A stretch of 21,415 nucleotides of DNA. Source: JBFKMV01 sp041629655 (GTDB lineage Bacteria; Acidobacteriota; Polarisedimenticolia; Polarisedimenticolales; Polarisedimenticolaceae). The notes beneath the pieces were generated by a model. The model was not told the origin of the DNA. It worked only from the letters and a program-made list of their open reading frames with translations, and did not search any database. The stretch is from positions 1 to 21,415 of the forward strand of contig JBFKMV010000073.1 of assembly GCA_041629655.1 (NCBI GenBank), in the 5' to 3' direction. Below, one piece after another: positions 14,282-21,415 of the stretch. Positions within the stretch are counted from its first letter, which is position 1. The number at the start of each line of letters is the position of its first letter. A program made the translations under genes and the position numbers.

Positions 14282-14472
14282 TCAAGTGTCCGCGCCGCGC
14301 TCCCGCAGCAGCGCGGCGACCTCGTCGAATCCAAGGCGCGCGGCGTGGGCGTAGGCGGTCTTGCCGCCGGCGGTCCGCGCATCGACCCCGGCGCCGCGAG
14401 CGAGCAGGATCCCGACGGCGCCCAGCCGCCGCCGCCGTGTGGCGATTGCAGGGTGTCGCCGGCCGCGGCCAT
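14282..14472 (-). pseudogene. Two-repeat ankyrin protein, reading frame broken by one base
   Basis: ATG 14472 follows GAGGAGCCGTCG, a good ribosome binding site, and opens with MAAAGDTLQ. At about 14447 the frame is lost. In the next frame the sequence continues as IATRRRRLGAVGILLARGAG, then VDARTAGGKTAYAHAARLGF and DEVAALLRERGADT, ending at TGA 14284-14282. This is two ankyrin repeats, each with the LG-x-V-x-x-LL-x-x-GA pattern. Adding one base after CTGCA would give G-D-T-L-H-I-A-T, the normal start of an ankyrin repeat. Thus a single-base loss, real or from sequencing, has split a short ankyrin gene. An uninterrupted but poorly started 74-codon frame from 14506 would give an odd basic N-terminus. 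A TATCGT (14510-14505, minus strand) may be its -10. The rest of the 14181-14580 gap holds only promoter elements. Confidence 0.5.
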
Positions 14473-14529
14473 CGACGGCTCCTCGCCCGCGTTTCTGCGC
14501 GGGCACGATACACGGGTTCTCGCGGAGTG

Positions 14530-14538
14530 TGCTAAGAC
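14530..14538 (+). promoter_or_regulatory. Extended -10 (TGC-TAAGAC) for terC
   Basis: GTGTGCTAAGACAG lies 43 bases before the GTG at 14581. It shares the GTGCTA core with the elements before asparaginase and ferritin. The hexamer matches TATAAT poorly and no -35 is evident, so confidence is low. Confidence 0.22.
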
Positions 14539-14580
14539 AGCGCCCGTCGCCGGACCGGCACCTGCAAGAGGAGAACCGCC

Positions 14581-15339
14581 GTGGCCGACCTCTGGACCCT
14601 GAACAACCTGGCCGCCCTGCTCACGCTGACCGCGCTGGAGATCGTGCTGGGGATCGACAACATCATCTTCATCGCCATCGTGACCAAGAAGCTCGACGCG
14701 GCGCGCCAGGCGCAGGCGCGCTTCATCGGGCTGGCATTGGCGGCGCTGATGCGGGTGCTGCTGCTGCTGGCGATCACCTGGATCATGGGGCTGACCGCCG
14801 AGCTGTTCTCGGTGTTCGGCGTGTCGTTTTCGGGGCAGTCGCTGATCCTGCTCGGCGGCGGGCTGTTCCTGATCGCCAAGGCGACCTGGGAGATCCACGA
14901 CAAGCTCGAGGCGCCCAAGTCCGGTCACGGGTCGGGACCGCTGCGCACCGGAATGACGGTGGTGATCCTGCAGATCCTGGCTTTGGACCTGGTGTTCTCG
15001 CTGGACTCCGTGATCACGGCGGTCGGGATGGTGCGGGTGCTGCCGGTGATGGTCGCCGCGATCCTGATCGCGGTTGCCGTGATGATACTGTTCGCCGGTC
15101 CGGTCAGCCGGTTCGTCGAGCGGCACCCGGCGATGCAGATGCTGGCGCTGGCGTTTCTGGTGCTGATCGGCGTGATGCTGGTGTCCGAGGGCTTCGGGCA
15201 GCACGTCGAGCGCGGCTACGTCTACTTCGCGATGGCGTTCTCGTTCGTGGTCGAGCTGTTGAACATGCAGGTCCGCCGGCGCCACGAGCCGGTGCAGCTG
15301 CACCAGCCGCGCGTCGAGGGACCCGCGGGCGGGGTCTGA
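14581..15339 (+). CDS. TerC-family integral membrane protein
   Basis: A 252-residue polytopic protein of the TerC/Alx family (YgdQ-like size without the CBS extension). Members are linked to metal-ion handling, including manganese export that helps metalate exported proteins, and to tellurite resistance. The two conserved acidic membrane motifs are present: ALEIVLGIDNIIFI (18-31, Glu20, Asp26, Asn27) and LDLVFSLDSVITAVGM (135-150, Asp136, Asp142). About seven hydrophobic segments are visible, the last ending in ELLNMQVRRR with a basic tail. The start is GTG 14581 behind AGAGGAG; the next candidate would cut the first helix. Transport activity is family knowledge; the ion is not readable here. 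It stands apart from the ferritin operon, which is divergent and shares the upstream gap. Confidence 0.88.
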   Translation: MADLWTLNNLAALLTLTALEIVLGIDNIIFIAIVTKKLDAARQAQARFIGLALAALMRVLLLLAITWIMGLTAELFSVFGVSFSGQSLILLGGGLFLIAKATWEIHDKLEAPKSGHGSGPLRTGMTVVILQILALDLVFSLDSVITAVGMVRVLPVMVAAILIAVAVMILFAGPVSRFVERHPAMQMLALAFLVLIGVMLVSEGFGQHVERGYVYFAMAFSFVVELLNMQVRRRHEPVQLHQPRVEGPAGGV

Positions 15340-15373
15340 GCGGCCGGGCTCCGGCGGGGCAGGCGGACCGGGG

Positions 15374-15379
15374 TACAAT
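15374..15379 (+). promoter_or_regulatory. -10 hexamer TACAAT before the SGNH hydrolase
   Basis: GGGGTACAATCGTC contains TACAAT (five of six matches to consensus) 22 bases before the GTG at 15401, in a 61-base gap after terC. No -35 match is found. It suggests the hydrolase is not solely co-transcribed with terC. Confidence 0.35.
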
Positions 15380-15400
15380 CGTCGCAGCCGGGGGGCGGAA

Positions 15401-16447
15401 GTGTCCACGCGACCCCGAAAGCAGATCGGCCTGTTCCTCGCGCTCGGCGCGCTGTTGCTGTTCGGCCTCGTCGAGCTGGCGGCGCGCCTGCTGAGCGACC
15501 TCGACAGCAAGTGGAACGTGCGGCTCGGCGCGCATCGCCGCTACGACCCGGTCACGCAGTTCCGGAACAAGTCCGACTATCGGCTGCCGGGAGGTGTAAC
15601 CACCAACGAGCACGGGTTCCTGGCCCCGCGCGGCCTCGGGCTGGCCAAGCCCGAGCGGGGACTGCGTATCGTGTACCTCGGCGATTCCGTGACGTTCCAT
15701 CCCCCGGCGGAGAACTACCCGTCACAGGTCGAACGGATCCTCGAGCAGCGCCTGGATCTCGACGTCGAGACGCTGAACACCGCAGTGCCCGGCTTCGCCA
15801 GTCACAACGCGCTCAACCTGTTCGAGACCGAGGTATCCCGGTACGACGCCGACTATCTCGTGGTCTACCTGGGCTGGAACGATCTCGGGCAGTACGGGCC
15901 GGACGGGCTTCCGTACAAGCGGATCGACCAGGGCTACGAGGTCTCGCCCCTACAGCGGCTGGCGTCCCGGCTCTACTCGATCCGGCTCTTGTACCAGCTT
16001 CGACGCATGGCGCGCCAGCGCCGGCCCGCGGTCGACGAAGCGCTCGACGCGGACGAGCTGGCGCGCTACGGCGGGTACGACCCGCACCACTTCCGGGATA
16101 ACCTGCGCCGGATCGTGCGGCTCGGCGGGCAACGCTACGACCACGTGATCGTGATGACCCTGGCCACCCTGACCAGTGACGAGCCCGCTCCGGACGAGCT
16201 CCAGCGACTGCACTTCCCCGTAGGCATGGAGAAGAACGCGCGCAAGCTGCACCTGCTGGTCCAGGCCTACAATCACGTGGTTCGCGACGTGGCCGCGCAG
16301 GAGGCCGCCGCGCTGATCGACCTGTACGTCGTGTTCGAGGACCCGAGCGCTCGAGACGAGCTCCGCGACAGTTGCCACGTGAATGCCGCCGGCGCCCGGC
16401 GCATCGCCGAGGCGGTGGCGCAAGCCGTCACGGAAACCCGTCCTTGA
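15401..16447 (+). CDS. Membrane-anchored SGNH/GDSL hydrolase
   Basis: A 348-residue protein with an N-terminal membrane anchor (about 9-30) after a basic stretch (RPRKQ), followed by a periplasmic or external SGNH hydrolase domain. Block I is YLGDSVTF (92-99) with nucleophile Ser96. Block III is YLGWNDLG with Asn160. The C-terminal catalytic pair is Asp323 and His326 in DSCHVNAAGARRIAE, the usual D-x-x-H-x-N-x-x-G. The family includes esterases, lipases and acyl-transfer enzymes of cell-wall sugars. The acceptor cannot be deduced, but membrane anchoring suggests envelope polysaccharide or lipid as substrate. The GTG start has GGCGGA just upstream. Its stop is three bases from the stop of the convergent propeller-amidohydrolase. 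Confidence 0.85.
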   Translation: MSTRPRKQIGLFLALGALLLFGLVELAARLLSDLDSKWNVRLGAHRRYDPVTQFRNKSDYRLPGGVTTNEHGFLAPRGLGLAKPERGLRIVYLGDSVTFHPPAENYPSQVERILEQRLDLDVETLNTAVPGFASHNALNLFETEVSRYDADYLVVYLGWNDLGQYGPDGLPYKRIDQGYEVSPLQRLASRLYSIRLLYQLRRMARQRRPAVDEALDADELARYGGYDPHHFRDNLRRIVRLGGQRYDHVIVMTLATLTSDEPAPDELQRLHFPVGMEKNARKLHLLVQAYNHVVRDVAAQEAAALIDLYVVFEDPSARDELRDSCHVNAAGARRIAEAVAQAVTETRP

Positions 16448-16450
16448 GCC

Positions 16451-19400
16451 TCAGTGCACCCAGCCGAACCGCTCGCGCAGCTCCTCGATCCAGCGTGAGG
16501 TCGCCGGGTGGATCGTGTCCCCGCCCTCGCGCTCGAAGAAGAACGGCTCGCGCGCGACCTTGTCCGGGGCGACCTGGTTCATCGTCGCCGCCTCGTAGAG
16601 CCGGCCGTTGAGCATCGTGTAGGCGACGTACTCGGAGCGCCGCAGGTCGTCGAGCGGGTTGCCGTCGATCACCACCAGGTCGGCCAGCTTGCCGGCTTCG
16701 ATCGAACCGACGTCGCGGTCCAGGCCGATGTAGCGCGCCCCGTCGATCGTCGCGCCGCGGATCGCCTCCCAGGGCGAGAAGCCGCCCTGGTGCATCATCC
16801 ACATCTCCCAGTGCGCCGCGAGACCCTCGCGCTGCCCATGGGCGCCGATCAGTACCGGCACACCCAGATCGCGAAGCTGCTTGGCGAAGCGAGCCACCTG
16901 GATGTGGTTGTAGTGCTCGTCGGGCGCGGTGGTGCGCCGCATCGAACGCGGCTCGATCAGGAAGCGCGGCGAGTAGCGCATCAACCGCTCGTTCTTCCAC
17001 ACCTCGGTCCGGTCGTACCAGTAGTTCTCGCCCGAGATCCCGCCGTAGGCCACGCCGAAGGTCGGCGAGTAGCCGGTCCCGGACTGCGACCACAGCTGCT
17101 TGACGTCGTCGTAGGCCATCGCCAGCGGAATCGCGTGCTCGATCCCGGTGTGCCCGTCGACGATCTCGTTCATGTTGCACTGGAACTTGGCCCCGCCCTC
17201 GGGCACGACCATGATGCCCAGCTCCTGCCCGGCCTGGATCACCTGCTGGCGCTGATCGCGGCGCGGCTGCTGGTAGCTCTTGACCGAGATCGCGCCGACG
17301 TCCTTGAGCCGCTGCACGTGGAACTTGGCGTCGTCGAGGCTGTCGACCTTGGCCTTCACACTCGGCGCGTGGGCGCCGTAGAGGATCGTGCCGGTGGAGT
17401 AGATGCGGGGCGCGACGATCTTGCCGGCCCGCTGCAGCTCGGCGGCCGAGAACACGCTGCTGGTGTCGTTGGACGGGTCGTGCACCGTGGTCACGCCGAA
17501 GGCCAGGTTGGAAAACTGCAGCCAGTTCTGTTGCGGCGTGATCTCGTTGCGGCTGAACGGGCCGTGCGCGTGCACGTCCACCAGGCCCGGGATGATCGTC
17601 TTGCCCGAAAGGTCCAGCTCGAAGGCGGCCTCCGGGATGCCGACCTTGTCCGCGCTGCCGACGGCCTCGATGCGGTTGCCCTGGACCAGCACGACGCCGT
17701 TCTCGATCACCTCCTGCTGCGCGTTGGCGTCACGCATCGTGACGATCCGCGCGTTGGTCAGCGCGATGTACCCTGCGGGTCGGTCCGCGGGGACACTGAA
17801 GCCCAGATCGAGCCCTTCCGAGACCGGCTCGGGCAGCTCCTCCGGCGCGCCGGCCAGGAAACCGAAGGCGTCCTTGAGCTCGCGGCTGAACAGCGTCGCG
17901 CCGTGCGCCCAGTAGAGCCGCTTGCCGTCGGCCGACCAATGCAGGAACTCTCCGGAGCGCTTGGAGACCTGCTTGACCGGGATCGCCTTGGTCTCGGCGC
18001 CGACGTCGACCGTCTTGCCCGTCAGCGTGAACGGCGCGACGTAGGCGTTCCAGTCCACGGTGAACGCGACCCAGCGGCCGTCGGGCGACACGCTGAACTC
18101 GTGGAGAAACGCGCCCTGCAGGTGCGTCCGCTCGTCGTGCCCCTCGAGGCTGACGCTCTTCAGCTGCAGCTTGCTCTCGTCGGTGTCGCTGAACAGTACC
18201 CGCTTGCCGTCGGCCGTGAACTGGGGGCGGAAGCCGGACTTGCTGACGCGCTTGGGCTCGCCGCCCGCCGCCGGGACCGTGTAGATCCCCGGCTCCATCG
18301 ACCACGCGCCCGCGAGCAGGAATCCGCCGCTGAGCTTGCGGTACACCACCCGGTCAGCGGAGGGGCTGAACCGCGGCTCGACGTAGTGCCCGGGATGCTT
18401 CGTGATCGTACGCCCCGCGCCGCCGGCGACGGGGACGATGCGCACGCTACCCAGGTCCTCGTCGTCCCAGGTCGTGTAGACGACCGACCGCCCGTCCGGG
18501 GAGAACGACGGGTGGAACTCGAAGTGGTCGTTCTGCGAGGTCAGCCGGCGCTGGGTTCCGCTCGCCAGGTCCTTGACGTACAGGTGTCCGAGCGCCTGGA
18601 ACAGCGCCGTGGTACCGTCGGGCGACATCTGGGCCCAGCGCAGCATCCGCACCTTCACGTCGGCCGGAGCGACCTCGACCGGGAAGCGCAGCGCCTTGCG
18701 CACCTGCTTCTCGGTACGGACGCGGACCGGGATCACCGCGGCTTGCTTCGTCGCCACGTCCAGGCGACGGAGCTTGCCGCCGGCCCAGAACACGATCGAC
18801 TTGCCGTCCGGGGTCCAGGCCAAGGCGGTCGTGTTGCCCTGGCTGCCGTTGGTCTCCTGGAGATCGCGGTCCAGCCGGTCGTAGACCGGACGCTCGACGC
18901 CCGATTCCATGTCCTTGATCCAGATCGCGCTGGTCAGGGCGGGCGTCCGCCGCACGAACGCCAGGTGCTTGCCGTCGGGCGACGGGGTGGGCCGGATCGC
19001 GCCGCCCGCGCCGTCGACGAACGTATCGGTCTCGCCCGTCTGGCGGTCGAGCCGCTGGATCACGAAGATCTGCCCGGTGGAGTCCTTGTTGTACTGCCAC
19101 ACCCGGCCCGGCGTGACGTCCTGGCTGTAGAACACGTAACGGCCGTCGCGGGAGAACGCCGGCTCGGCCATCGTCTTCTGGTCCTTGTCCTTGTTCGGCC
19201 GCTCGGTCAGCTGCAGCCCGCCGCCGCCCCCGGTGTGGAACAGCCAGATCTCGCCGGCCGGGATGCTGCGCGTCGAGGTGAAGCCCTTCTTGGCCGCGAT
19301 GTACTCGCCGTCCGGGCTCCAGTACGGGTTATGGACCAGGTGCTCCTTCTCCTCGGTGACGGCGCGGGCGTTGCCGCCGTCGGCGTCCATGATCCACAGG

Positions 19401-19786
19401 TTGTCGGCCCCCCCGCGATCGCTGATCAACGCGATCTTCTTGCCGTCCGGGCTGAAGCGCGGCTGGAAGTCCCAGGCGATGCTGGTTGTCAGCGCCTTGG
19501 CCTCGCCGCCCGCGATCGGCACGGTGTAGATGTCGCCCAGCATGTCGAACACGATCGTCTTGCCGTCGGGGCTGACGTCGACGTCGGACCACGTCGTCTC
19601 GGTGGTGTCGATCTTGATCGTCGACCACTCACCCGGCGGGGCGTTGACGTCCCACTTCTGCTCTTCCTTCTGCTCCGCCTCGTCCTGCTTCGGCTTGGCC
19701 TTCTTGGCCTCCGCCGCCAACGGGGCGGCGACCACCAGCAGCACGCCGAGCAACATCGCCACGACACTCGACCACGTCGATCTCAT
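16451..19786 (-). CDS. Exported TolB-like propeller plus amidohydrolase fusion, 1111 residues
   Basis: A large exported protein. A signal peptide (1-26, ending AAPLAAEA) is followed by a Lys/Glu-rich linker. Residues about 50-660 hold many TolB/PD40-type beta-propeller units marked by SPDG or TPDGK (VSPDGKTIVF, FSPDGKKIALISDR, WSPDGEYIAAKK, WTPDGKSIVFWAGG and more), likely two propellers. From about 685 an amidohydrolase domain begins (IALTNARIVTM), with metal site DVHAHGPF near 737, VKSYQQ (probable metal-bridging Lys), GIEHAIP, and KLADLVVIDGNPLDD at the end. The usual Asp after the last barrel strand is not obvious; the site reads VLIGAHGQ, as I recall for this subfamily. Start ATG 19786 follows GGGAGA; an upstream TTG at 19792 is less likely. 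Such proteins are often called Tol-Pal-associated amidohydrolases, but the substrate is unknown. Confidence 0.88.
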   Translation of the reverse strand: MRSTWSSVVAMLLGVLLVVAAPLAAEAKKAKPKQDEAEQKEEQKWDVNAPPGEWSTIKIDTTETTWSDVDVSPDGKTIVFDMLGDIYTVPIAGGEAKALTTSIAWDFQPRFSPDGKKIALISDRGGADNLWIMDADGGNARAVTEEKEHLVHNPYWSPDGEYIAAKKGFTSTRSIPAGEIWLFHTGGGGGLQLTERPNKDKDQKTMAEPAFSRDGRYVFYSQDVTPGRVWQYNKDSTGQIFVIQRLDRQTGETDTFVDGAGGAIRPTPSPDGKHLAFVRRTPALTSAIWIKDMESGVERPVYDRLDRDLQETNGSQGNTTALAWTPDGKSIVFWAGGKLRRLDVATKQAAVIPVRVRTEKQVRKALRFPVEVAPADVKVRMLRWAQMSPDGTTALFQALGHLYVKDLASGTQRRLTSQNDHFEFHPSFSPDGRSVVYTTWDDEDLGSVRIVPVAGGAGRTITKHPGHYVEPRFSPSADRVVYRKLSGGFLLAGAWSMEPGIYTVPAAGGEPKRVSKSGFRPQFTADGKRVLFSDTDESKLQLKSVSLEGHDERTHLQGAFLHEFSVSPDGRWVAFTVDWNAYVAPFTLTGKTVDVGAETKAIPVKQVSKRSGEFLHWSADGKRLYWAHGATLFSRELKDAFGFLAGAPEELPEPVSEGLDLGFSVPADRPAGYIALTNARIVTMRDANAQQEVIENGVVLVQGNRIEAVGSADKVGIPEAAFELDLSGKTIIPGLVDVHAHGPFSRNEITPQQNWLQFSNLAFGVTTVHDPSNDTSSVFSAAELQRAGKIVAPRIYSTGTILYGAHAPSVKAKVDSLDDAKFHVQRLKDVGAISVKSYQQPRRDQRQQVIQAGQELGIMVVPEGGAKFQCNMNEIVDGHTGIEHAIPLAMAYDDVKQLWSQSGTGYSPTFGVAYGGISGENYWYDRTEVWKNERLMRYSPRFLIEPRSMRRTTAPDEHYNHIQVARFAKQLRDLGVPVLIGAHGQREGLAAHWEMWMMHQGGFSPWEAIRGATIDGARYIGLDRDVGSIEAGKLADLVVIDGNPLDDLRRSEYVAYTMLNGRLYEAATMNQVAPDKVAREPFFFEREGGDTIHPATSRWIEELRERFGWVH

Positions 19787-19836
19787 CGGCAAATCTCCCT
19801 GCTTCGAATCGGATACCCGTGTGCGCGAACCCCCCG

Positions 19837-19842
19837 ATTATC
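19837..19842 (-). promoter_or_regulatory. -10 hexamer GATAAT before the propeller-amidohydrolase gene
   Basis: The minus strand reads TGTGGATAATCGG, giving GATAAT (five of six matches) about 50 bases before the ATG at 19786. It lies in the 92-base gap downstream of the metallo-beta-lactamase fusion gene, so the two genes may be transcribed separately. No clear -35. Confidence 0.3.
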
Positions 19843-19878
19843 CACACCGCGGCGAGCGGGCGCCAGCGCCCGAAGCGC

Positions 19879-21240
19879 TCAGCGACTCGACGCGGCCGAC
19901 GCCCGCGGCGCGAACCTCGCCGTCGTCCCCGCGGGCCCGGGCAGCCGCGCCTCGGGGAAATTCCGGCGCAGCGTGGCCAGCAGCGCCTCGTAGCTTCCGC
20001 GCAGGCTGAAGTAGCCCGGCGGCGCGTCGGGCGTGGGCAGGTGCATCGCCACGATCTCGCGGGGCCGGATCTCGCGGCGCACCACCTCGATCCAGTGCTC
20101 GTGGACCAGGTACCACACCGGCAACAACGCCACGTCGATCGACTCCGCGGCGAGGCGGTAGGGGCCGAAATCGGCCACCCGGCCCTCGGTGTCCCCGATG
20201 TGCAGCACCTTGACGCCGCCGAGCTCGATCAGGAAGCCGAGGTTCTGCACCGGGGGCTCGCGGTCGCGGCCGTGGTGCAGGTTCAGGACATGCACGGTGA
20301 CGCCGCCCCGCGTCAGCGTGACACGCTCGCTCTCGTCCGGGTAGACCGCCTCGATCCGTCCGGCGAGGGCCGCGTCGTCGCCGGCGACCCGGCGCAGCTC
20401 GTCGACCACCTGGGGTGTCGAGACGAGTCGGGCCGTGGGGTTGGCCCGCAGATGGTCCGTGGCGCAGCGCGGCCCGAAGTGGTCGGCGTGATGGTGCGTG
20501 ACCAGCACCAGGTCGACGCCGTCGAACGGCGCGCGCGCGTGCTCGAGCGATTCCTGCATCGCCGCCGACGGGGTCGGGTAGCCGCGGATCCCACCGTCCA
20601 GCAGCGCGTCGATCAGCACCTTGCGACCGCCCCCCTCCAGCAGGAAGCCCTCGTTGGCCACGTACCGCACGCGGACCCCGGCCGCTCGCGCTGCGGGGAC
20701 GCCGGCCCGGCGCAGCGTGCCGCGCCCGATCTCGCGCAGCTCGCCGTCGCGGATCGACCGGCGCAACGTCAACCGGAGCTGCGCGTCGCCGACGCGGCGC
20801 CACGTGGTCACCATGCGCATCGGCGTCCCGCGGAACTCGAACGTCCCGCTGTCCAGCTCCAGCGTGTCCCCGTTGACCCACCGCCCGCGAAACGCGACGT
20901 TCTCGGGGTTGACGTTGTCCTGCCACGTGCCGACGTAGCTGCCGGTATGGGCATCCCAGGTCATCAGCGTCAGGTTGTGGATCGTCGAGCCGTCGGCGAG
21001 CGCCACGGTGTCGAAGGTGTGGAGCCACACCCCGCCCAGGCCCCACTCGATGCGGACCCGGGGCTCGACCGCGAGCACGCCGCCGTCCGGCAGGCTGCGC
21101 TCCACGGTGCCGGTCCACTCGCCGACCAGGAAATCGAGGCGCGCCAGCTCGGCGCCTTTGTCGAGGATCTTCGGTTGCGCCGCGAGCTGACCCGCCGCCG
21201 CCAGCAACAGCGCCAGCGCCCACAGCCTGGTCCGTCTCAT
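19879..21240 (-). CDS. Exported DUF1579-like plus metallo-beta-lactamase-fold fusion
   Basis: A 453-residue exported protein with a signal peptide (1-21, ending GQLAAQ). Residues about 28-175 resemble DUF1579-type beta domains: LDFLVGEWTGTVERSL (35-50) is the hallmark, followed by IEWGLGGVWL, LMTWDAHTGSYVGTWQDN and TFEFRGTPMRMVTTWRRVGD. Residues about 188-420 form a metallo-beta-lactamase-fold hydrolase: VTHHHADHFG (248-256) is the HxHxDH zinc motif, His322/323 and Asp350 (LHIGDTEG) are further ligand candidates, and VAMHL (398-401) supplies the last His. It most resembles UlaG-type or related MBL hydrolases. Start ATG 21240 follows GGAGGATCC; an upstream start at 21279 would bury the promoter. 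The fusion of the two domains is unusual. Function unknown. Confidence 0.75.
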   Translation of the reverse strand: MRRTRLWALALLLAAAGQLAAQPKILDKGAELARLDFLVGEWTGTVERSLPDGGVLAVEPRVRIEWGLGGVWLHTFDTVALADGSTIHNLTLMTWDAHTGSYVGTWQDNVNPENVAFRGRWVNGDTLELDSGTFEFRGTPMRMVTTWRRVGDAQLRLTLRRSIRDGELREIGRGTLRRAGVPAARAAGVRVRYVANEGFLLEGGGRKVLIDALLDGGIRGYPTPSAAMQESLEHARAPFDGVDLVLVTHHHADHFGPRCATDHLRANPTARLVSTPQVVDELRRVAGDDAALAGRIEAVYPDESERVTLTRGGVTVHVLNLHHGRDREPPVQNLGFLIELGGVKVLHIGDTEGRVADFGPYRLAAESIDVALLPVWYLVHEHWIEVVRREIRPREIVAMHLPTPDAPPGYFSLRGSYEALLATLRRNFPEARLPGPAGTTARFAPRASAASSR

Positions 21241-21274
21241 GGATCCTCCGGCGTGCGTCGACCCGTTGCCGACC

Positions 21275-21304
21275 AGCATACCCGGATCCGGCCCGATCGC
21301 CCAA
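21275..21304 (-). promoter_or_regulatory. Promoter TTGGGC-N18-TATGCT for the MBL fusion gene
   Basis: On the minus strand TTGGGC (21304-21299) is 18 bases from TATGCT (21280-21275), placing the transcript start near 21268, 28 bases before the ATG at 21240. The -10 is identical to the one ahead of the amidohydrolase at 8599. Confidence 0.35.
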
Positions 21305-21328
21305 CGGCCCCAAAGGATCCGTACGGAT

Positions 21329-21415
21329 TCAGCGCCGCGGCACTCCCAGCTCCCCGAGCCGCGCCGCCAGGTCGTCGCCCGCGCTCGCGGCCTTGACCTT
21401 GTCGTCCACGTGCAG
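21329..21415 (-). CDS. 3' end of an unidentified gene (last 28 codons)
   Basis: The minus strand is open from the right edge to TGA at 21331-21329. The visible end has DDKVKAASAGDDLAARLGEL followed by GVPRR, a charged helix and short basic tail. This is too little to assign a family, and its being coding rests on codon pattern and on the stop position next to the promoter of the following gene. A short palindrome, ATCCGTACGGAT (21317-21328), immediately follows the stop and could form a weak hairpin, without a real T-tract. Confidence 0.45.
   Translation of the reverse strand: MHVDDKVKAASAGDDLAARLGELGVPRR

Noticed and set aside
16451..19786. The SPDG/TPDGK units of the propeller considered as DNA tandem repeats
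   Set aside because: The repetition is at protein level only (blade motifs of a TolB-like propeller); spacing and nucleotide sequence vary.
16508..19993. A 1161-codon open frame on the plus strand opposite the propeller-amidohydrolase
   Set aside because: Low-complexity Arg/Asp/Val/Leu composition and no recognisable motif. The minus-strand protein has a signal peptide, propeller repeats and a metal site, so this is a shadow frame.

Overview
The window is one contiguous piece of a very GC-rich bacterial chromosome. Coding density is high, transcription units are short and alternate between strands, and no mobile element, CRISPR array, tRNA or rRNA is visible. The gene mix is a kynurenine 3-monooxygenase, a large TolB-propeller/amidohydrolase exoprotein, several secreted hydrolases, a zinc-ribbon protein with a pseudopilin-like segment, and an Hsp33 of the long N-terminal type. 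This fits a free-living Gram-negative such as an Acidobacteriota or a deltaproteobacterial-type lineage. That assignment is an inference from gene content and composition, not from a marker gene.

Layout. 1-1845 (minus): the end of an Mla-type lipid transporter locus (permease overlapping a STAS protein), preceded by an MltB-type lytic transglycosylase. 1920-4594 (plus): type I asparaginase, a lipoprotein built from 18-19-residue VNG repeats, and a three-TM membrane protein. 4599-5990 (minus): kmo, divergent from a helical Ala/Arg-rich protein of unknown function (6042-6857). 6908-8386 (plus): the zinc-ribbon/pseudopilin-like protein and hslO. 8399-8545 (minus): a 48-residue ORF with a strong ribosome binding site. 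8599-12414 (plus): a secreted amidohydrolase, a small secreted protein with six Cys-x-Lys motifs (own promoter and terminator), and a PhoX-like (DUF839) protein whose 3' end looks frameshifted. 12310-14180 (minus): ferritin - exonuclease III - macro-domain-like protein, probably one operon. 14282-14472 (minus): a frame-broken two-repeat ankyrin gene. 14581-16447 (plus): a TerC-family membrane protein and a membrane-anchored SGNH hydrolase. 16451-21415 (minus): the TolB-propeller amidohydrolase, a DUF1579 plus metallo-beta-lactamase fusion, and the last 28 codons of an unidentified gene.

How the genes fit together. Much of the window concerns the cell envelope: lipid transport, murein turnover, lipoprotein, TerC, secreted hydrolases. 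A second theme is oxidative and metal stress: ferritin with an AP endonuclease, the redox chaperone Hsp33, and possibly the Cys-rich secreted protein. No multi-gene system of clearly new type is seen. The most novel-looking items are the Cys-x-Lys repeat protein, the ferritin/ExoIII/macro operon, the zinc-ribbon pseudopilin-like fusion, the VNG-repeat lipoprotein behind an ECF-sigma-like promoter, and a set of genes whose -10 hexamers sit so close to the start codon that leaderless transcripts are likely.
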